This document shows positions 28,811-38,395 of a DNA stretch of 64,000 bases, piece after piece. The number at the start of each line of letters is the position of its first letter. Position 1 is the first letter of the stretch. Source of the DNA: Ramlibacter sp. PS4R-6 (GTDB lineage Bacteria > Pseudomonadota > Gammaproteobacteria > Burkholderiales > Burkholderiaceae_C); the NCBI RefSeq assembly GCF_037572775.1, contig NZ_JBBHKA010000001.1, positions 1,240,001 to 1,304,000 on the forward strand, in the 5' to 3' direction. The position numbers and the translations under genes were made by a program. A model generated the notes under the pieces. That model made no database searches and was not told where the DNA came from. It saw only the letters and a program-made list of their open reading frames with translations.

Positions 28811-30029
28811 CGAAGGCGCGGTCGCCGTCGACCAGTACCTCCGCGGCGCGGCCTCGCGTGTTGTAGTTGCTGGCCATGCTCATGCAGTACGCGCCTGCCG
28901 ACATCACGGCGAGGAAGTCCCCGGGCTGTGCCGCAAGCTCGCGGTCGCGGCCGATCCAGTCGCCGCTTTCGCACACGGGGCCGACGACGTCGTAGGGCGA
29001 CGAATTGCCTGACCGCTTCGCGACCGGTTCGATCGCATGGAAGGCCTGGTACATCGCGGGCCGCGGCAGGTCGTTCATGGCGGCATCGACGACGCAGAAG
29101 TTCTTGTGCTCGCCCGGCTTGAGGTACAGCACCTCGGTCACGCAGATCGCTGCGTTCCCGACGAGCGAGCGGCCGGGCTCGATCATGAAGCGCCGCTGGC
29201 CGAAGCCGCGCGCATCGATGCGCTCGAACAGCTTGCGCCACAGCGCGTCCGCCGCCGGCGGCGCGTCGCCCTTGTAGGTGATGCCCAGCCCGCCGCCGAA
29301 GTCGATGTGGTGCAAGGGGATGCCCGCGCCCTCGATCGCCTGCACCAGGTCGAGGATGCGCTCCATCGCGTCGAGGTAGGGGCCCTCGTCGGTGATCTGC
29401 GAGCCGATGTGGCAATCGATGCCTTCCACGCGCAGCCCGGGCAGGGCGGCCGCGCGGCGGTACGCATGCAGCGTGCGGTCGTGCGCGATGCCGAACTTGT
29501 TGCCCTTCAGGCCCGTGGAGATGTAGGGATGCGTCTTGGGGTCGACGTCGGGGTTGACTCGGATGCTGATGGGCGCGACCTGGCCCAGCTCGACCGCCAC
29601 GCCGTTGAGCACTTCGAGTTCGGCTTCGCTCTCGACGTTGAAGCAGCCGATGCCGGCCTCGAGCGCGCGCTTCATCTCGGCGCGCGTCTTGCCCACGCCT
29701 GAGAAGATGATGTCCTGCGGCTTGCCTCCGGCCGCGAGCACACGCTCGAGCTCGCCGCCCGAGACGATGTCGAAGCCGCAGCCGGCCTGCGCGAACACCT
29801 GCAGCAGGGCCAGCGACGAATTGGCCTTCATCGCGTAGCAGATGCGGAAGTCGCGGCCCGCGAAGCCGCGCTGGTACGCGGCCAGCGCGGCCAGCATGGA
29901 AGCCTTGGCGTACACGAAGAGCGGCGTGCCATGCCGGCGTGCGAGGTCCCCCACGCGGACGCGCTCGGCGAAGAGCTCGTCGCCCTGGTAGTGGAAATGG
30001 GGTGCGCCGGGAAGGCTCGTCGTCGTCAT
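28746..30029 (-). CDS. lysA: Diaminopimelate decarboxylase
   Basis: A 427-residue PLP-dependent decarboxylase for the last step of lysine synthesis. The PLP lysine is K68 in CYAMKANSS; other motifs are FGGGLGITY, IEPGRSLVGN and VVGPVCESGDW (Cys from the partner subunit). It starts at ATG 30029, overlapping the lptM stop by four bases, so lptM-lysA form a minus-strand operon. Its 3' end overlaps msrQ on the opposite strand. Confidence 0.96.
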   Translation of the reverse strand: MTTTSLPGAPHFHYQGDELFAERVRVGDLARRHGTPLFVYAKASMLAALAAYQRGFAGRDFRICYAMKANSSLALLQVFAQAGCGFDIVSGGELERVLAAGGKPQDIIFSGVGKTRAEMKRALEAGIGCFNVESEAELEVLNGVAVELGQVAPISIRVNPDVDPKTHPYISTGLKGNKFGIAHDRTLHAYRRAAALPGLRVEGIDCHIGSQITDEGPYLDAMERILDLVQAIEGAGIPLHHIDFGGGLGITYKGDAPPAADALWRKLFERIDARGFGQRRFMIEPGRSLVGNAAICVTEVLYLKPGEHKNFCVVDAAMNDLPRPAMYQAFHAIEPVAKRSGNSSPYDVVGPVCESGDWIGRDRELAAQPGDFLAVMSAGAYCMSMASNYNTRGRAAEVLVDGDRAFVIRERETPADLMRVEKLLPGA

Positions 30030-30232
30030 GGCCGCGGCGCGGGGTTGGCCTGCCCGGTGCCCGTGTTCGTCACGGCCGAGTCGGGCGGGGTCGGGTTGAG
30101 CGTCTGCGGCAGCGTTGCGCGCGCGGCGGCGGCATCGCCGGTGGGCAGGTACAGCGGGCCCTTCTGCCCGCAACCCGCGAGGGCCGCGAGGACAAACGCG
30201 ATGCCTAGAATGGGGCGCAAGAACTTTGTCAC
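30026..30232 (-). CDS. lptM: LptM-like small lipoprotein (YifL family)
   Basis: A 68-residue lipoprotein with a lipobox at LAGC (…FVLAALAGC), followed immediately by GQKGPLYLP, the signature of the LptM/YifL family, which assists assembly of the LptDE LPS translocon. The tail is Pro/Thr-rich and disordered. The start is GTG at 30232; TACAAT on the coding strand ends six bases before it and no Shine-Dalgarno is visible, so it is probably leaderless. The lptM-lysA and divergent cyaY arrangement is common in proteobacteria. Confidence 0.88.
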   Translation of the reverse strand: MTKFLRPILGIAFVLAALAGCGQKGPLYLPTGDAAAARATLPQTLNPTPPDSAVTNTGTGQANPAPRP

Positions 30233-30238
30233 CGCCGG

Positions 30239-30244
30239 ATTGTA
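30239..30244 (-). promoter_or_regulatory. -10-like hexamer for lptM-lysA
   Basis: The complement reads TACAAT, 5 of 6 matches to consensus, six bases from the lptM GTG. The same bases abut the divergent cyaY ATG at 30245, leaving only 12 bases between the two genes. The -35 region would lie inside cyaY. Confidence 0.4.
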
Positions 30245-30571
30245 ATGACCGACCCCGAATTCATGGACCGCGCGGAAGCGCTGCTGGCGCGCGTGGAGGC
30301 GGGCTGCGACCGCATCAACGACGAGACCGACGCCGACGTCGACAACCAGCGCGTGGGCGGGATGGTGACGCTCACCTTCCGCAACGGCACGCAGATCATC
30401 GTGAACCTGCAGAAGCCGCTGCACGAGGTGTGGATGGCCGCACGCGCCGGCGGCTTCCACTACAGGTTCGACGGCGCCGCGTGGATGGACACCAAGGGCA
30501 ACGGCGAGTTCTTCGCCAACCTCTCGCAGTACGCCAGCCAGCAGGCCGGCGTCGCGCTGGCCTTCGACTAA
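30245..30571 (+). CDS. cyaY: Iron-sulfur cluster assembly protein CyaY (frataxin)
   Basis: A 108-residue bacterial frataxin. The acidic first helix ([21 protein letters not shown], then TDADVD) binds iron, and the sheet has the signature [23 protein letters not shown]. It modulates the IscS/IscU system. The stop TAA overlaps the convergent mrcA stop at 30568-30571, so no terminator can lie between them. Confidence 0.93.
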   Translation: MTDPEFMDRAEALLARVEAGCDRINDETDADVDNQRVGGMVTLTFRNGTQIIVNLQKPLHEVWMAARAGGFHYRFDGAAWMDTKGNGEFFANLSQYASQQAGVALAFD

Positions 30572-33015
30572 TTCCGGAACAGGTCGAGGATGCTCTTGCG
30601 CTCCTCGGGCGAGGAGGGCGACTTCATCTGCGTTGCCGGCGCGTCCGGGCCGCGGTCGTAGGGCGTTCCGCCCGGCTGCGTGGGCGGCGGTGCGCCGGTG
30701 CCCGTGATGCCGTCGAGCGAGGTGCCGCCCACGTTGCTCACGCCGCCCCCGCGCGCGTATTCTTCGTAGTACCACTCGCCGCCGACGTTGACTACGCCTT
30801 CGGGCGCTGACGGCTCCATGATCGGCACGCCCTTGAGCGCCGTCTCCATGAAATTGATCCACACCGGCAGGCTCAGGCCGCCGCCGGTCTCGCGGTCGCC
30901 CAGCGACTTGGGCTGGTCGTAGCCGACCCAGACGATCGCCACCAGCGAGGGGTGGTAGCCGTTGAACCACGTGTCGACCGAGTCGTTGGTCGTGCCGGTC
31001 TTGCCGTAGATGTCGGGGCGCTTGAGCGTGGCCTGCGCCTTCGCCGCCGTGCCAGCGCGCGTGATCTCCTGCAGCAGGCGGTTCATGATGAAGGCGTTGC
31101 GCGCGTCGATTGCGCGCACCGATTCGTTGGGCAGCGGCGGCTGGCTTTCCACCAGGGTCTTGCCCTTCTGGTCGGTGATCTTCGTGACCAGCCACGGGTT
31201 GACGCGGTAGCCGCCGTTGGCGAACACCGCATAGCCGGTGGCCATCTGCATCGGCGTGACCGAGCCCGCGCCCAGCGCCATCGTCAGGTACGCCGGGTGC
31301 TTCTCTGCGTCGAAGCCGAAGCGCGTGACCCATTCCTGCGCGTTCTGCGTGCCTACGGCCTGCAGGATGCGGATCGACACCATGTTCTTGGACTTCGCCA
31401 GCGCCGTGTGCAGCGGCATCGGGCCCTCGAACTTGCCGTCGTAGTTCTTCGGCTCCCAGGGCTGCCCGCCGGTGACGCCGGCGTCGAAGAACAGCGGCGC
31501 GTCGTTGATCACGGTGGTGGGCGTGAAGCCCTTTTCCAGCGCGGCCGAGTAGATGAAGGGCTTGAAGCCCGAGCCCGGCTGGCGCCACGCCTGCACGACG
31601 TGGTTGAACTTGTTCTTGTTGAAGTCGAAGCCGCCGACCATCGCGTGGATCGCGCCGTCGCGCGGGTCCAGCGCCACGAAGGCGCCTTCCACCTCGGGCA
31701 GCTGCGTGATCTCCCAGGTGTTCTTGGGCGTCTTCATCACGCGGATCACCGCGCCGCGGCGGATCTTGGTCTTGGGGGGCGCCTTGTCCGACAGGCCCGA
31801 TCGCGCGGGGCGCAGGCCTTCGGCCACGATCTCCACCCGCTCGCCCTGGCGCATCGCCACGATCTTCTTCGGGTTGGCCTCGAGCACCACGGCCGACATC
31901 ACGTCGCCGTTGTCCGGGTGGTCCGAGAGCGCGTCGTCGATGGCGTCTTCCAGCTCCTTGGCGCTTTCGGGCAGCTCGACGAACTCCTCGGGGCCGCGGT
32001 AGATCTGGCGCTTCTCGTAGTCCATGATCCCCTTGCGCAGGGCCTTGTACGCGGCCTCCTGCTGCACGGCATTGATCGTGGTGAAGACGTTCAGGCCGCG
32101 CGTGTAGGCCTCGTCGCCATACTGCGAGTGCACCAGCTGGCGCACCGTCTCGGCCACGTACTCGGCGTGCGAGCCCAGGCGGTCGGAGGCGGTGCGGATC
32201 TTCAGCTCCTCCTTCTTGGCCGTCTCGCCTTCCTCGGCGGTGATGAAGCCGTTGTCCACCATGCGGTCGATGATGTACTGCTGGCGGGTGCGGGCCCGGC
32301 TGGGGTTGGTGATCGGGTTGTAGGCCGAGGGCGCCTTGGGCAGGCCCGCGAGCATCGCCGCCTCGGCGATCGAGATGTCCTTCAGGGGCTTGCCGTAGTA
32401 GGCGTCCGCCGCGGCCGCGAAGCCGTAGGCCCGGTTGCCCAGGAAGATCTGGTTCATGTAGATCTCGAGGATCTGGTCCTTCGAGAGCAGGTGCTCCAGC
32501 TTGAACGTGAGCAGCACCTCGTACAGCTTGCGGGTGAAGGTCTTCTCGGACGACAGGTAGACGTTGCGCGCCACCTGCATGGTGATGGTCGAGGCGCCCT
32601 GGCTCTTGGCCTTGCCCAGGTTGGCCAGGCCCGCGCGCAGCAGGCCCTTGTAGTCCACGCCGCTGTGCGAGTAGAAGCGCGCGTCCTCGATGGCCAGCAC
32701 GGCTTCCTTCATCACCTTGGGGATGTCGTTGATCGGCGTGAGGTTGCGCCTTTCCTCGCCGAACTCGCCGATCAGGACGCCGTCGGCCGAATAAACCCGA
32801 AGCGGCAGCTTCGGCCTGTAGTCCGAAAGGTCCGAAACGTCGGGAAGGTTCGGATAGGCGACGGCCAGCGCGACGCCCACGATGATCAGGACGGAAGCCA
32901 GGCCCGCCGCGGCGATGCCCCCGGCCCACAGCAGGCCCCGCAGGGCCCAGTGCAACGGGCGGCCGCGCAGCAGGGAAGGCGTGCCGGTGTCACCGGCGCT
33001 TTGCTCTGAGGACAT
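30568..33015 (-). CDS. mrcA: Penicillin-binding protein 1A (glycosyltransferase/transpeptidase)
   Basis: An 815-residue class A PBP. There is an N-terminal transmembrane helix (about 28-52). The GT51 glycosyltransferase (about 75-250) has [19 protein letters not shown] and [12 protein letters not shown]. An OB-like insert follows (about 330-430). The transpeptidase domain has [11 protein letters not shown] (active Ser in SxxK), SKN (AKSKNM) and KTGT. It polymerises and cross-links peptidoglycan at the cell surface. It is divergent from the pilus operon, as in many beta- and gammaproteobacteria. No strong ribosome-binding site is seen at the ATG. Confidence 0.96.
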   Translation of the reverse strand: MSSEQSAGDTGTPSLLRGRPLHWALRGLLWAGGIAAAGLASVLIIVGVALAVAYPNLPDVSDLSDYRPKLPLRVYSADGVLIGEFGEERRNLTPINDIPKVMKEAVLAIEDARFYSHSGVDYKGLLRAGLANLGKAKSQGASTITMQVARNVYLSSEKTFTRKLYEVLLTFKLEHLLSKDQILEIYMNQIFLGNRAYGFAAAADAYYGKPLKDISIAEAAMLAGLPKAPSAYNPITNPSRARTRQQYIIDRMVDNGFITAEEGETAKKEELKIRTASDRLGSHAEYVAETVRQLVHSQYGDEAYTRGLNVFTTINAVQQEAAYKALRKGIMDYEKRQIYRGPEEFVELPESAKELEDAIDDALSDHPDNGDVMSAVVLEANPKKIVAMRQGERVEIVAEGLRPARSGLSDKAPPKTKIRRGAVIRVMKTPKNTWEITQLPEVEGAFVALDPRDGAIHAMVGGFDFNKNKFNHVVQAWRQPGSGFKPFIYSAALEKGFTPTTVINDAPLFFDAGVTGGQPWEPKNYDGKFEGPMPLHTALAKSKNMVSIRILQAVGTQNAQEWVTRFGFDAEKHPAYLTMALGAGSVTPMQMATGYAVFANGGYRVNPWLVTKITDQKGKTLVESQPPLPNESVRAIDARNAFIMNRLLQEITRAGTAAKAQATLKRPDIYGKTGTTNDSVDTWFNGYHPSLVAIVWVGYDQPKSLGDRETGGGLSLPVWINFMETALKGVPIMEPSAPEGVVNVGGEWYYEEYARGGGVSNVGGTSLDGITGTGAPPPTQPGGTPYDRGPDAPATQMKSPSSPEERKSILDLFRN

Positions 33016-33151
33016 ACGGTTCCAGGGGAGGGTCGGGCCATTTTAGGAAGCCCGCCCGGGGTGGGTCGGGACCGCCCAGGAACGGCTTCTCCCGGCACGG
33101 ATGAGATTCCGTGAAAAGGTTGGGGTTCATGAGTATGGCAGGTAACGACGT

Positions 33152-33186
33152 CGGTTTTTGGCAACGGGGCATGGCTGAGAAAACCG
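33152..33186. repeat. Inverted repeat in the mrcA/pilM divergent region
   Basis: CGGTTTT (33152-33158) and AAAACCG (33180-33186), separated by 21 bases. With the dyad at 33191-33210 it forms a compact AT-richer regulatory zone in the 265-base gap. Nothing else recognisable is in this gap beyond the pilM ribosome-binding site. Confidence 0.35.
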
Positions 33187-33190
33187 AAAA

Positions 33191-33210
33191 ATCCTTTGTG
33201 CGACAAGGAT
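33191..33210. promoter_or_regulatory. Dyad upstream of the pil operon
   Basis: ATCCTT(T)GT-GCG-ACAAGGAT: an 8-base imperfect palindrome with one bulged T and a 3-base centre. It lies 70 bases before pilM and 176 bases before mrcA. It could be an operator for either gene. Confidence 0.35.
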
Positions 33211-33280
33211 GTCACTGCTAGCATTGAAGTGAAATCTTAGGTTTGTTACGCCTCGAAATATCGGGTTGCAGGAGACGCAA

Positions 33281-34360
33281 TTGATCTCTCTGGGGTCCTT
33301 CTTCAGCTCCGGGCCGGCACCTCTGCTGGGCCTGGACATCAGCTCCTCGAGCGTCAAGCTCGTCGAACTCGGCCGCGACCGGGATGGCAATTACGTCCTG
33401 GAGCGCTGCGCCATTGAGCCGCTCGAGAAGGGCTGGATCACCGACGGCAACGTCGAGAAGTTCGAGGAAGTGGCCGAGGCCATGCGCCGCGTGGTCAAGA
33501 AAGCGGGCACTCGCACCAAGAACGTGGCCATGGCGCTGCCGCCTTCGGCCGTCATCACCAAGAAGATCATCCTGCCCGGCGGCATGTCAGAGCAGGAGCT
33601 CGAAGTGCAGGTCGAGGCCGAAGCCAACCAGTACATCCCCTTCTCGCTCGACGAGGTCAGCCTGGACTTCTGCGTGGTCGGCCCCAGCCCCTCGTCCAGC
33701 GGCGACGTCGAGGTGCTGATCGCCGCCTCCCGCAAGGAGAAGGTGCAGGACCGCCAGGGCCTGGCCGAGGCCGCCGGCCTCAAGCCCGTCATCATCGACG
33801 TCGAGTCCTATGCCTCGCGCCTGGCCGCCGGCCGCCTGATCCAGTCGCTGCCCAATGGCGGCGTGGACGCCATGACGGCCCTGTTCGAGGTGGGCGGCTT
33901 CACCACCGCGATGCAGGTGATCCGCAACGACGAGGTGCTCTACGACCGCGACCAGGCCTTCGGCGGCGCGCAGCTCACGCAGCTGATCGTGCGCCAGTAC
34001 GGCTTCTCGCCGGAAGAGGCCGAGAACAAGAAGCGCAACGGCGACCTGCCCGAGGACTACGAGGTCAGCGTCCTGAAGCCTTTCGTGGAGAGCATGGCGC
34101 AGGAAGTGGCGCGCGCGCTGCAGTTCTTCTTCACCAGCACGCCGCACAACCGCGTCGACTACGTGATGATCGCCGGCGGTTCCGCGGCGCTGCCCGGCCT
34201 GACCGAAGCCGTCACCGCGCAGACGTCGTTCCCCTGCAGCCTGGCGAACCCCTTCGAGGGCATGCACGTCGGTGAGGGCGTGCGCGAGAAGAAGATGCGC
34301 CGCGAGGCCCCGTCCTACCTCACGTCCTGTGGCCTGGCCATGCGGAGGTTCGTGCAGTGA
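33281..34360 (+). CDS. pilM: Type IV pilus inner-membrane assembly protein PilM
   Basis: A 359-residue actin-like ATPase of the pilus alignment subcomplex. It shows LLGLDISSSSVKLVEL (phosphate-binding motif 1) and MIAGGSAALPGLTEAV (adenosine motif). I place the start at TTG 33281 (protein begins ISLGSFFSSGPAPLLGLD after the initiator), because AGGAG at 33270-33274 is correctly spaced for it; the earlier TTG at 33266 would put that ribosome-binding site inside the gene. It binds the cytoplasmic N-terminus of PilN. The operon continues pilN-O-P-Q with overlapping junctions. Confidence 0.94.
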   Translation: MISLGSFFSSGPAPLLGLDISSSSVKLVELGRDRDGNYVLERCAIEPLEKGWITDGNVEKFEEVAEAMRRVVKKAGTRTKNVAMALPPSAVITKKIILPGGMSEQELEVQVEAEANQYIPFSLDEVSLDFCVVGPSPSSSGDVEVLIAASRKEKVQDRQGLAEAAGLKPVIIDVESYASRLAAGRLIQSLPNGGVDAMTALFEVGGFTTAMQVIRNDEVLYDRDQAFGGAQLTQLIVRQYGFSPEEAENKKRNGDLPEDYEVSVLKPFVESMAQEVARALQFFFTSTPHNRVDYVMIAGGSAALPGLTEAVTAQTSFPCSLANPFEGMHVGEGVREKKMRREAPSYLTSCGLAMRRFVQ

Positions 34361-35025
34361 TCCTCATCAACCTACTGCCCCACCGGGAAGCGGCCCGCAA
34401 GCGCCGCCGCGAGGTGTTCTTCATCTCGCTGGGCGCCTCCGCCGTCATCGGCGGCCTCATCGCCGGCGTCATCTACGGCTGGTACCAGGTCCAGATCAAC
34501 AACCAGCAGGACCGCAACGCGCTGCTGCAGTCGGAGATCAAGAAGCTCGAGGCGCAGATCAAGGACATCGCGACGCTGCAGCAGGAGATCGCCGCGCTGC
34601 GGGCGCGCCAGCAGGCGGTGGAAGACCTGCAGGCCGACCGCAACCTGCCCGTGCACCTGCTCAACGAACTGGTGAAGCAACTGCCCGACGGCGTGTACCT
34701 CACCACCATGAAGCAGGAAAACCAGGTGGTCACGATCAACGGCATGGCGCAATCCAACGAACGCGTCTCCGAGCTGCTGCGCAACCTGAGCGGCAAGAGC
34801 CCCTGGATCGCCAAGCCCGAGCTGGTCGAAATCCAGTCGGCTTCCGTGCAGCTGTCGCCGCGCGACACGCGGCGCGTTTCCGCATTCACGATGAGGGTCC
34901 GCCTGATGCGCGCCAGCGAAGCCGCGAAGGCGGCGTCCGGCGCTTCCGGCGCCGCCAGCGGCATCCCCGCCGCTGCGGCGATCCCCCCTGCATCGGCCCC
35001 GGCCTCCGGCCTCGCGAGGACCTGA
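34357..35025 (+). CDS. pilN: Type IV pilus assembly protein PilN
   Basis: A 222-residue bitopic membrane protein. It begins ILINLLPHREAARKRRRE, the conserved PilM-binding peptide (INLLPHRE). One transmembrane helix follows (about 22-43), then a coiled coil (about 45-90) and a periplasmic ferredoxin-like domain. The C-terminal 35 residues are Ala/Ser/Pro-rich. The start is GTG at 34357, overlapping the pilM stop as GTGA. Confidence 0.94.
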   Translation: MILINLLPHREAARKRRREVFFISLGASAVIGGLIAGVIYGWYQVQINNQQDRNALLQSEIKKLEAQIKDIATLQQEIAALRARQQAVEDLQADRNLPVHLLNELVKQLPDGVYLTTMKQENQVVTINGMAQSNERVSELLRNLSGKSPWIAKPELVEIQSASVQLSPRDTRRVSAFTMRVRLMRASEAAKAASGASGAASGIPAAAAIPPASAPASGLART

Positions 35026-35027
35026 CC

Positions 35028-35705
35028 ATGGCCACAGCCACCCTGCCCAAGTTGGACGCCGGCGCCCTCCAGAACGCGCTGCTCGGCCAGTTCCGCGGCC
35101 TGAACCCCAACGACCCCCCGTCCTGGCCGATCCTGCCGCGCATCGCGATCTGCGTCGCGCTCATGGCCGCCATCGTCACGGCCCTGTGGTTCGTCTGGCT
35201 GTCCACGGTCGACGAGCAGCTGCAGGCCGAGGAAAAGAAGGAGATCGCCCTGCGCGAGGACTTCAAGAAGAAGCTCGGCGAGGCGATCAACCTCGATGCG
35301 CTCAAGAAGCAGCGCGAGCAGGTGCAGCAATACGTGACGCAGCTCGAGAAGCAGCTTCCCAGCAAGGCCGAGATGGACGCCCTGCTGTCGGACATCAACC
35401 AGGCGGGCCTGGGCCGCAGCCTGAGCTTCGAGCTGTTCCGCCCCGGCCAGGTGAGCGTGCGCGAGTACTACGCCGAGCTGCCCATCGCCATCAAGGTGAC
35501 CGGCCGCTTCCACGACGTCGGCTCCTTCGCCTCGGACATCGCGAACCTCTCTCGCATCGTGACGCTGAACAACCTGCAGGTCACGCCGGCCAAGGACGGC
35601 ACTCTTGTGATGGACGCCACGGCCAAGACCTTCCGCTACCTCGACAATGAGGAGGTCAACGCCCAGCGGAAGACCCAGAAGCCGGCCGCGGGAGCCAAGA
35701 AATGA
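35028..35705 (+). CDS. pilO: Type IV pilus assembly protein PilO
   Basis: A 225-residue PilN partner with one transmembrane helix (about 40-62, IAICVALMAAIVTALWFVWL), a coiled coil (about 65-120) and a periplasmic domain (YYAELPIAIKVTGRFHDVGSF in part). PilN and PilO form the heterodimer linking PilM to the PilP/PilQ secretin. It starts two bases after pilN and overlaps pilP by ATGA. Confidence 0.94.
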   Translation: MATATLPKLDAGALQNALLGQFRGLNPNDPPSWPILPRIAICVALMAAIVTALWFVWLSTVDEQLQAEEKKEIALREDFKKKLGEAINLDALKKQREQVQQYVTQLEKQLPSKAEMDALLSDINQAGLGRSLSFELFRPGQVSVREYYAELPIAIKVTGRFHDVGSFASDIANLSRIVTLNNLQVTPAKDGTLVMDATAKTFRYLDNEEVNAQRKTQKPAAGAKK

Positions 35706-36238
35706 AGTCGCGCCTCATCGCCCTCTGCGCCGGCGTCCTCGTCGCCGGCTGCGGCGCGTCCGGGCAGGAAGAATTGCAGGCGTGGATGAAGGACCAGCGT
35801 TCGGCCACCAAGCCGCACGTCACGCCCATCCCCGAGCCCAAGAAGTTCACGCCGCAGCCCTACACGCAGGAAGGCACGACGGACCCGTTCTCGAACGTGA
35901 AGCTCACGCAGGCGCTCAAGCGCGAGTCGTCGCAGTCCACCTCGAACGCCGCGCTCGTGGCGCCGGAACTGGCGCGCCGCAAGGAACCGCTGGAGGCCTA
36001 CCCCCTCGACTCGATGAAGATGGTCGGCTCCCTGCTCAAGGAAGGGCAGCCCGTCGCGCTGCTGCGCGTGGACAACCTCCTGTACCAGGTCAAGCCCGGC
36101 AACTACCTCGGCCAGAACTACGGAAAGATCGTCAAGGTCAGCGAGACCGAGATCGTGCTGCGCGAGATCGTGCAGGACGCCGCGGGCGAATGGACCGAGC
36201 GCCAAGCCACATTGCAACTGCAAGAGAGGTCGAGATGA
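35702..36238 (+). CDS. pilP: Type IV pilus lipoprotein PilP
   Basis: A 178-residue lipoprotein: signal peptide with lipobox VAGC (…AGVLVAGC), a disordered linker (about 20-80) and a beta domain (about 95-172; MVGSLLKEGQPVALLRVD, then YQVKPGNYLGQNYGKIV) that contacts PilQ. It is joined to pilO and pilQ by ATGA overlaps. Confidence 0.95.
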   Translation: MKSRLIALCAGVLVAGCGASGQEELQAWMKDQRSATKPHVTPIPEPKKFTPQPYTQEGTTDPFSNVKLTQALKRESSQSTSNAALVAPELARRKEPLEAYPLDSMKMVGSLLKEGQPVALLRVDNLLYQVKPGNYLGQNYGKIVKVSETEIVLREIVQDAAGEWTERQATLQLQERSR

Positions 36239-38361
36239 ACAACAACATGAAGACGACGTGGGGGAAGGCCCGGGCGTTCGCGCTCGCCTTCGCCACCGCG
36301 GTCCTGGCCCTTCCCGCGTACGCCCAGAATGCCGTCGAGGCCGTCACCGGCTCCATCCAGGGCGGCGTCGAGGTCATTCGCATCGACTTCACGCAGCCCC
36401 TCGCCGCCGTGCCCGCGGGCTTTTCGATCCAGGCGCCCGCGCGAGTCGCGCTCGACGTGCCCGGCGCGTCCAACGGCCTCGGCCGCAACACGGTGGAGAT
36501 CAACCAGGGCAACGTGCGCTCGGTCAACGTGGTGCAGGCCGGCGACCGCACGCGCCTGGTCGTCAACCTCAAGGCGCCGTCGGGCTACCGCGCGCAGCTG
36601 CAGGGCAAGTCGCTCCTCGTGATCTTCGACAACGCCGTGGCCGCCGCCCCGGCGCCGGCGCAGCAATCCGCGTTCGCCGAGAGCCGCAACGTGGAAGTGC
36701 AGCCGGTCCGCGACCTCGACTTCCGCCGGGGCACCGATGCCTCCGGCCGCGTCATCGTCTCCCTGCCGAGCAACCAGATCGGCGTGGACATCCGCCAGCA
36801 GGGCCAGAGCCTGATCGTGGACTTCCTGAAGTCCTCGCTGCCCGAGGGCCTGCGCCGCCGCCTGGACGTGACCGACTTCGGCACGCCGATCCAGACCGTG
36901 ACCACCACGCAGGTCGGCGACCGCGTGCGCGTGACCATCGAGCCGCGCGGCCTGTGGGAGCACAGCGCCTACCAGAGCGACAACCAGTTCGTCGTTGAAG
37001 TGCGCCAGCTGAAGGTCGACCCGAACAAGCTGTCGCAGGGCCCGGGGTTCGGGGGCGAGAAGCTGTCGCTGAACTTCCAGAACATCGAAGTGCGCGCGCT
37101 CCTGCAGGTGATCGCCGACTTCACGAACTTCAACGTGGTGACGTCCGACTCCGTCTCCGGCTCCGTCACGCTGCGCCTGAAGGACGTGCCCTGGGACCAG
37201 GCGCTGGACATCGTGCTGCAGGCCAAGGGCCTGGGCATGCGCAAGACCGGCAACGTGCTGTGGATCGCGCCCAAGGACGAGATCGCCGCGAAGGAAAAGA
37301 TCGACCTCGAGTCGCGCGCCCAGATCCAGAGCCTGGAGCCCGTGCGCACGGAAGCGTTCCAGCTCAATTACACGAAGGCTGCCGACATCGCGGCGCAACT
37401 GAGCGCCGGCACGGGCGCGGCGCGCATCATCACCGCGCGCGGCAGCGTGATCGCCGAGCCGCGCACGAACCAGGTGTTCGTCACCGACATCGGCTCGCGG
37501 CTGGACGCGGTGCGCGACATGATCGCGCGCCTGGACATCCCCGTGCGCCAGGTGCTGATCGAGGCGCGCATCGTCGAGGCTTCCGATTCGTTCGGCCGTT
37601 CGCTGGGCGTGCGCCTGGGCGGCAGCGACCTGCGCGGCATTCGCGGCGGCGACCCCGGCTACCAGATCGGCAACAGCAACACGCGCTTCTCCATCGGCGG
37701 CAGCTACGACGCCGTGACCGGCCAGACTGGCGAGTCGGCCGCGGTGCCGAGCACGCTGAACACCAGCTTCGTCAACCTGCCGGCGACGGGCCAGGGCGGC
37801 TACACGCCCTCGGCATTCGCCATCTCGCTCTTCTCGGCTGCCGCGAACCGCTTCCTGAACCTGGAGCTCACGGCGCTGGAGGCGGACGGCAAGGGCAAGC
37901 TCGTGTCCAGCCCGCGCATCGTCACGGCGCACAACCAGAAGGCGCTGATCGAGCAGGGCACGGAATTCCCGTACCAGCAGGCCACGTCCAGCGGCGCGAC
38001 CTCGGTGTCGTTCCGCCGCGCCACGCTCAAGCTCGAGGTGACGCCGCAGATCACGCCCGAGGGCAACATCCTGCTGGACCTGGACATCAACAAGGACAGC
38101 CGCGGCGAGACCACGGCTGCAGGCATCGCCATCAACACGAAGCACATCAAGACGCAGGTGCTGGTGGAAAACGGCGGCACGGTGGTGATCGGCGGCATCT
38201 TCGAGCTGACGGAGAGCGAGTCCGAGACCAAGGTGCCGCTGCTCGGCGACATCCCGTTCGCGGGCAACCTGTTCAAGGCGCGTTCGCGCAGCACGAACAA
38301 GCAGGAAATGCTCGTGTTCATCACGCCGAAGATGATCACGGACCGCGCAGCGGCCCGTTAG
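36235..38361 (+). CDS. pilQ: Type IV pilus secretin PilQ
   Basis: A 708-residue outer-membrane secretin. A signal peptide ends near residue 31 (ALPAYAQ). Two AMIN domains follow (about 40-120 and 155-250), binding peptidoglycan; then STN/N0-N1 domains (about 280-420, with ISLNFQNIEVRALLQVIADF-like start) and the secretin core (about 440-700) ending in the conserved VPLLGDIPFAGNLFKAR and MLVFITPKMI. The ATG at 36235 overlaps pilP; a second ATG four codons later is possible. Confidence 0.95.
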   Translation: MNNNMKTTWGKARAFALAFATAVLALPAYAQNAVEAVTGSIQGGVEVIRIDFTQPLAAVPAGFSIQAPARVALDVPGASNGLGRNTVEINQGNVRSVNVVQAGDRTRLVVNLKAPSGYRAQLQGKSLLVIFDNAVAAAPAPAQQSAFAESRNVEVQPVRDLDFRRGTDASGRVIVSLPSNQIGVDIRQQGQSLIVDFLKSSLPEGLRRRLDVTDFGTPIQTVTTTQVGDRVRVTIEPRGLWEHSAYQSDNQFVVEVRQLKVDPNKLSQGPGFGGEKLSLNFQNIEVRALLQVIADFTNFNVVTSDSVSGSVTLRLKDVPWDQALDIVLQAKGLGMRKTGNVLWIAPKDEIAAKEKIDLESRAQIQSLEPVRTEAFQLNYTKAADIAAQLSAGTGAARIITARGSVIAEPRTNQVFVTDIGSRLDAVRDMIARLDIPVRQVLIEARIVEASDSFGRSLGVRLGGSDLRGIRGGDPGYQIGNSNTRFSIGGSYDAVTGQTGESAAVPSTLNTSFVNLPATGQGGYTPSAFAISLFSAAANRFLNLELTALEADGKGKLVSSPRIVTAHNQKALIEQGTEFPYQQATSSGATSVSFRRATLKLEVTPQITPEGNILLDLDINKDSRGETTAAGIAINTKHIKTQVLVENGGTVVIGGIFELTESESETKVPLLGDIPFAGNLFKARSRSTNKQEMLVFITPKMITDRAAAR

Positions 38362-38395
38362 ACGCCAACTGAAAGTCGAAACCCAGGAAATGCAC

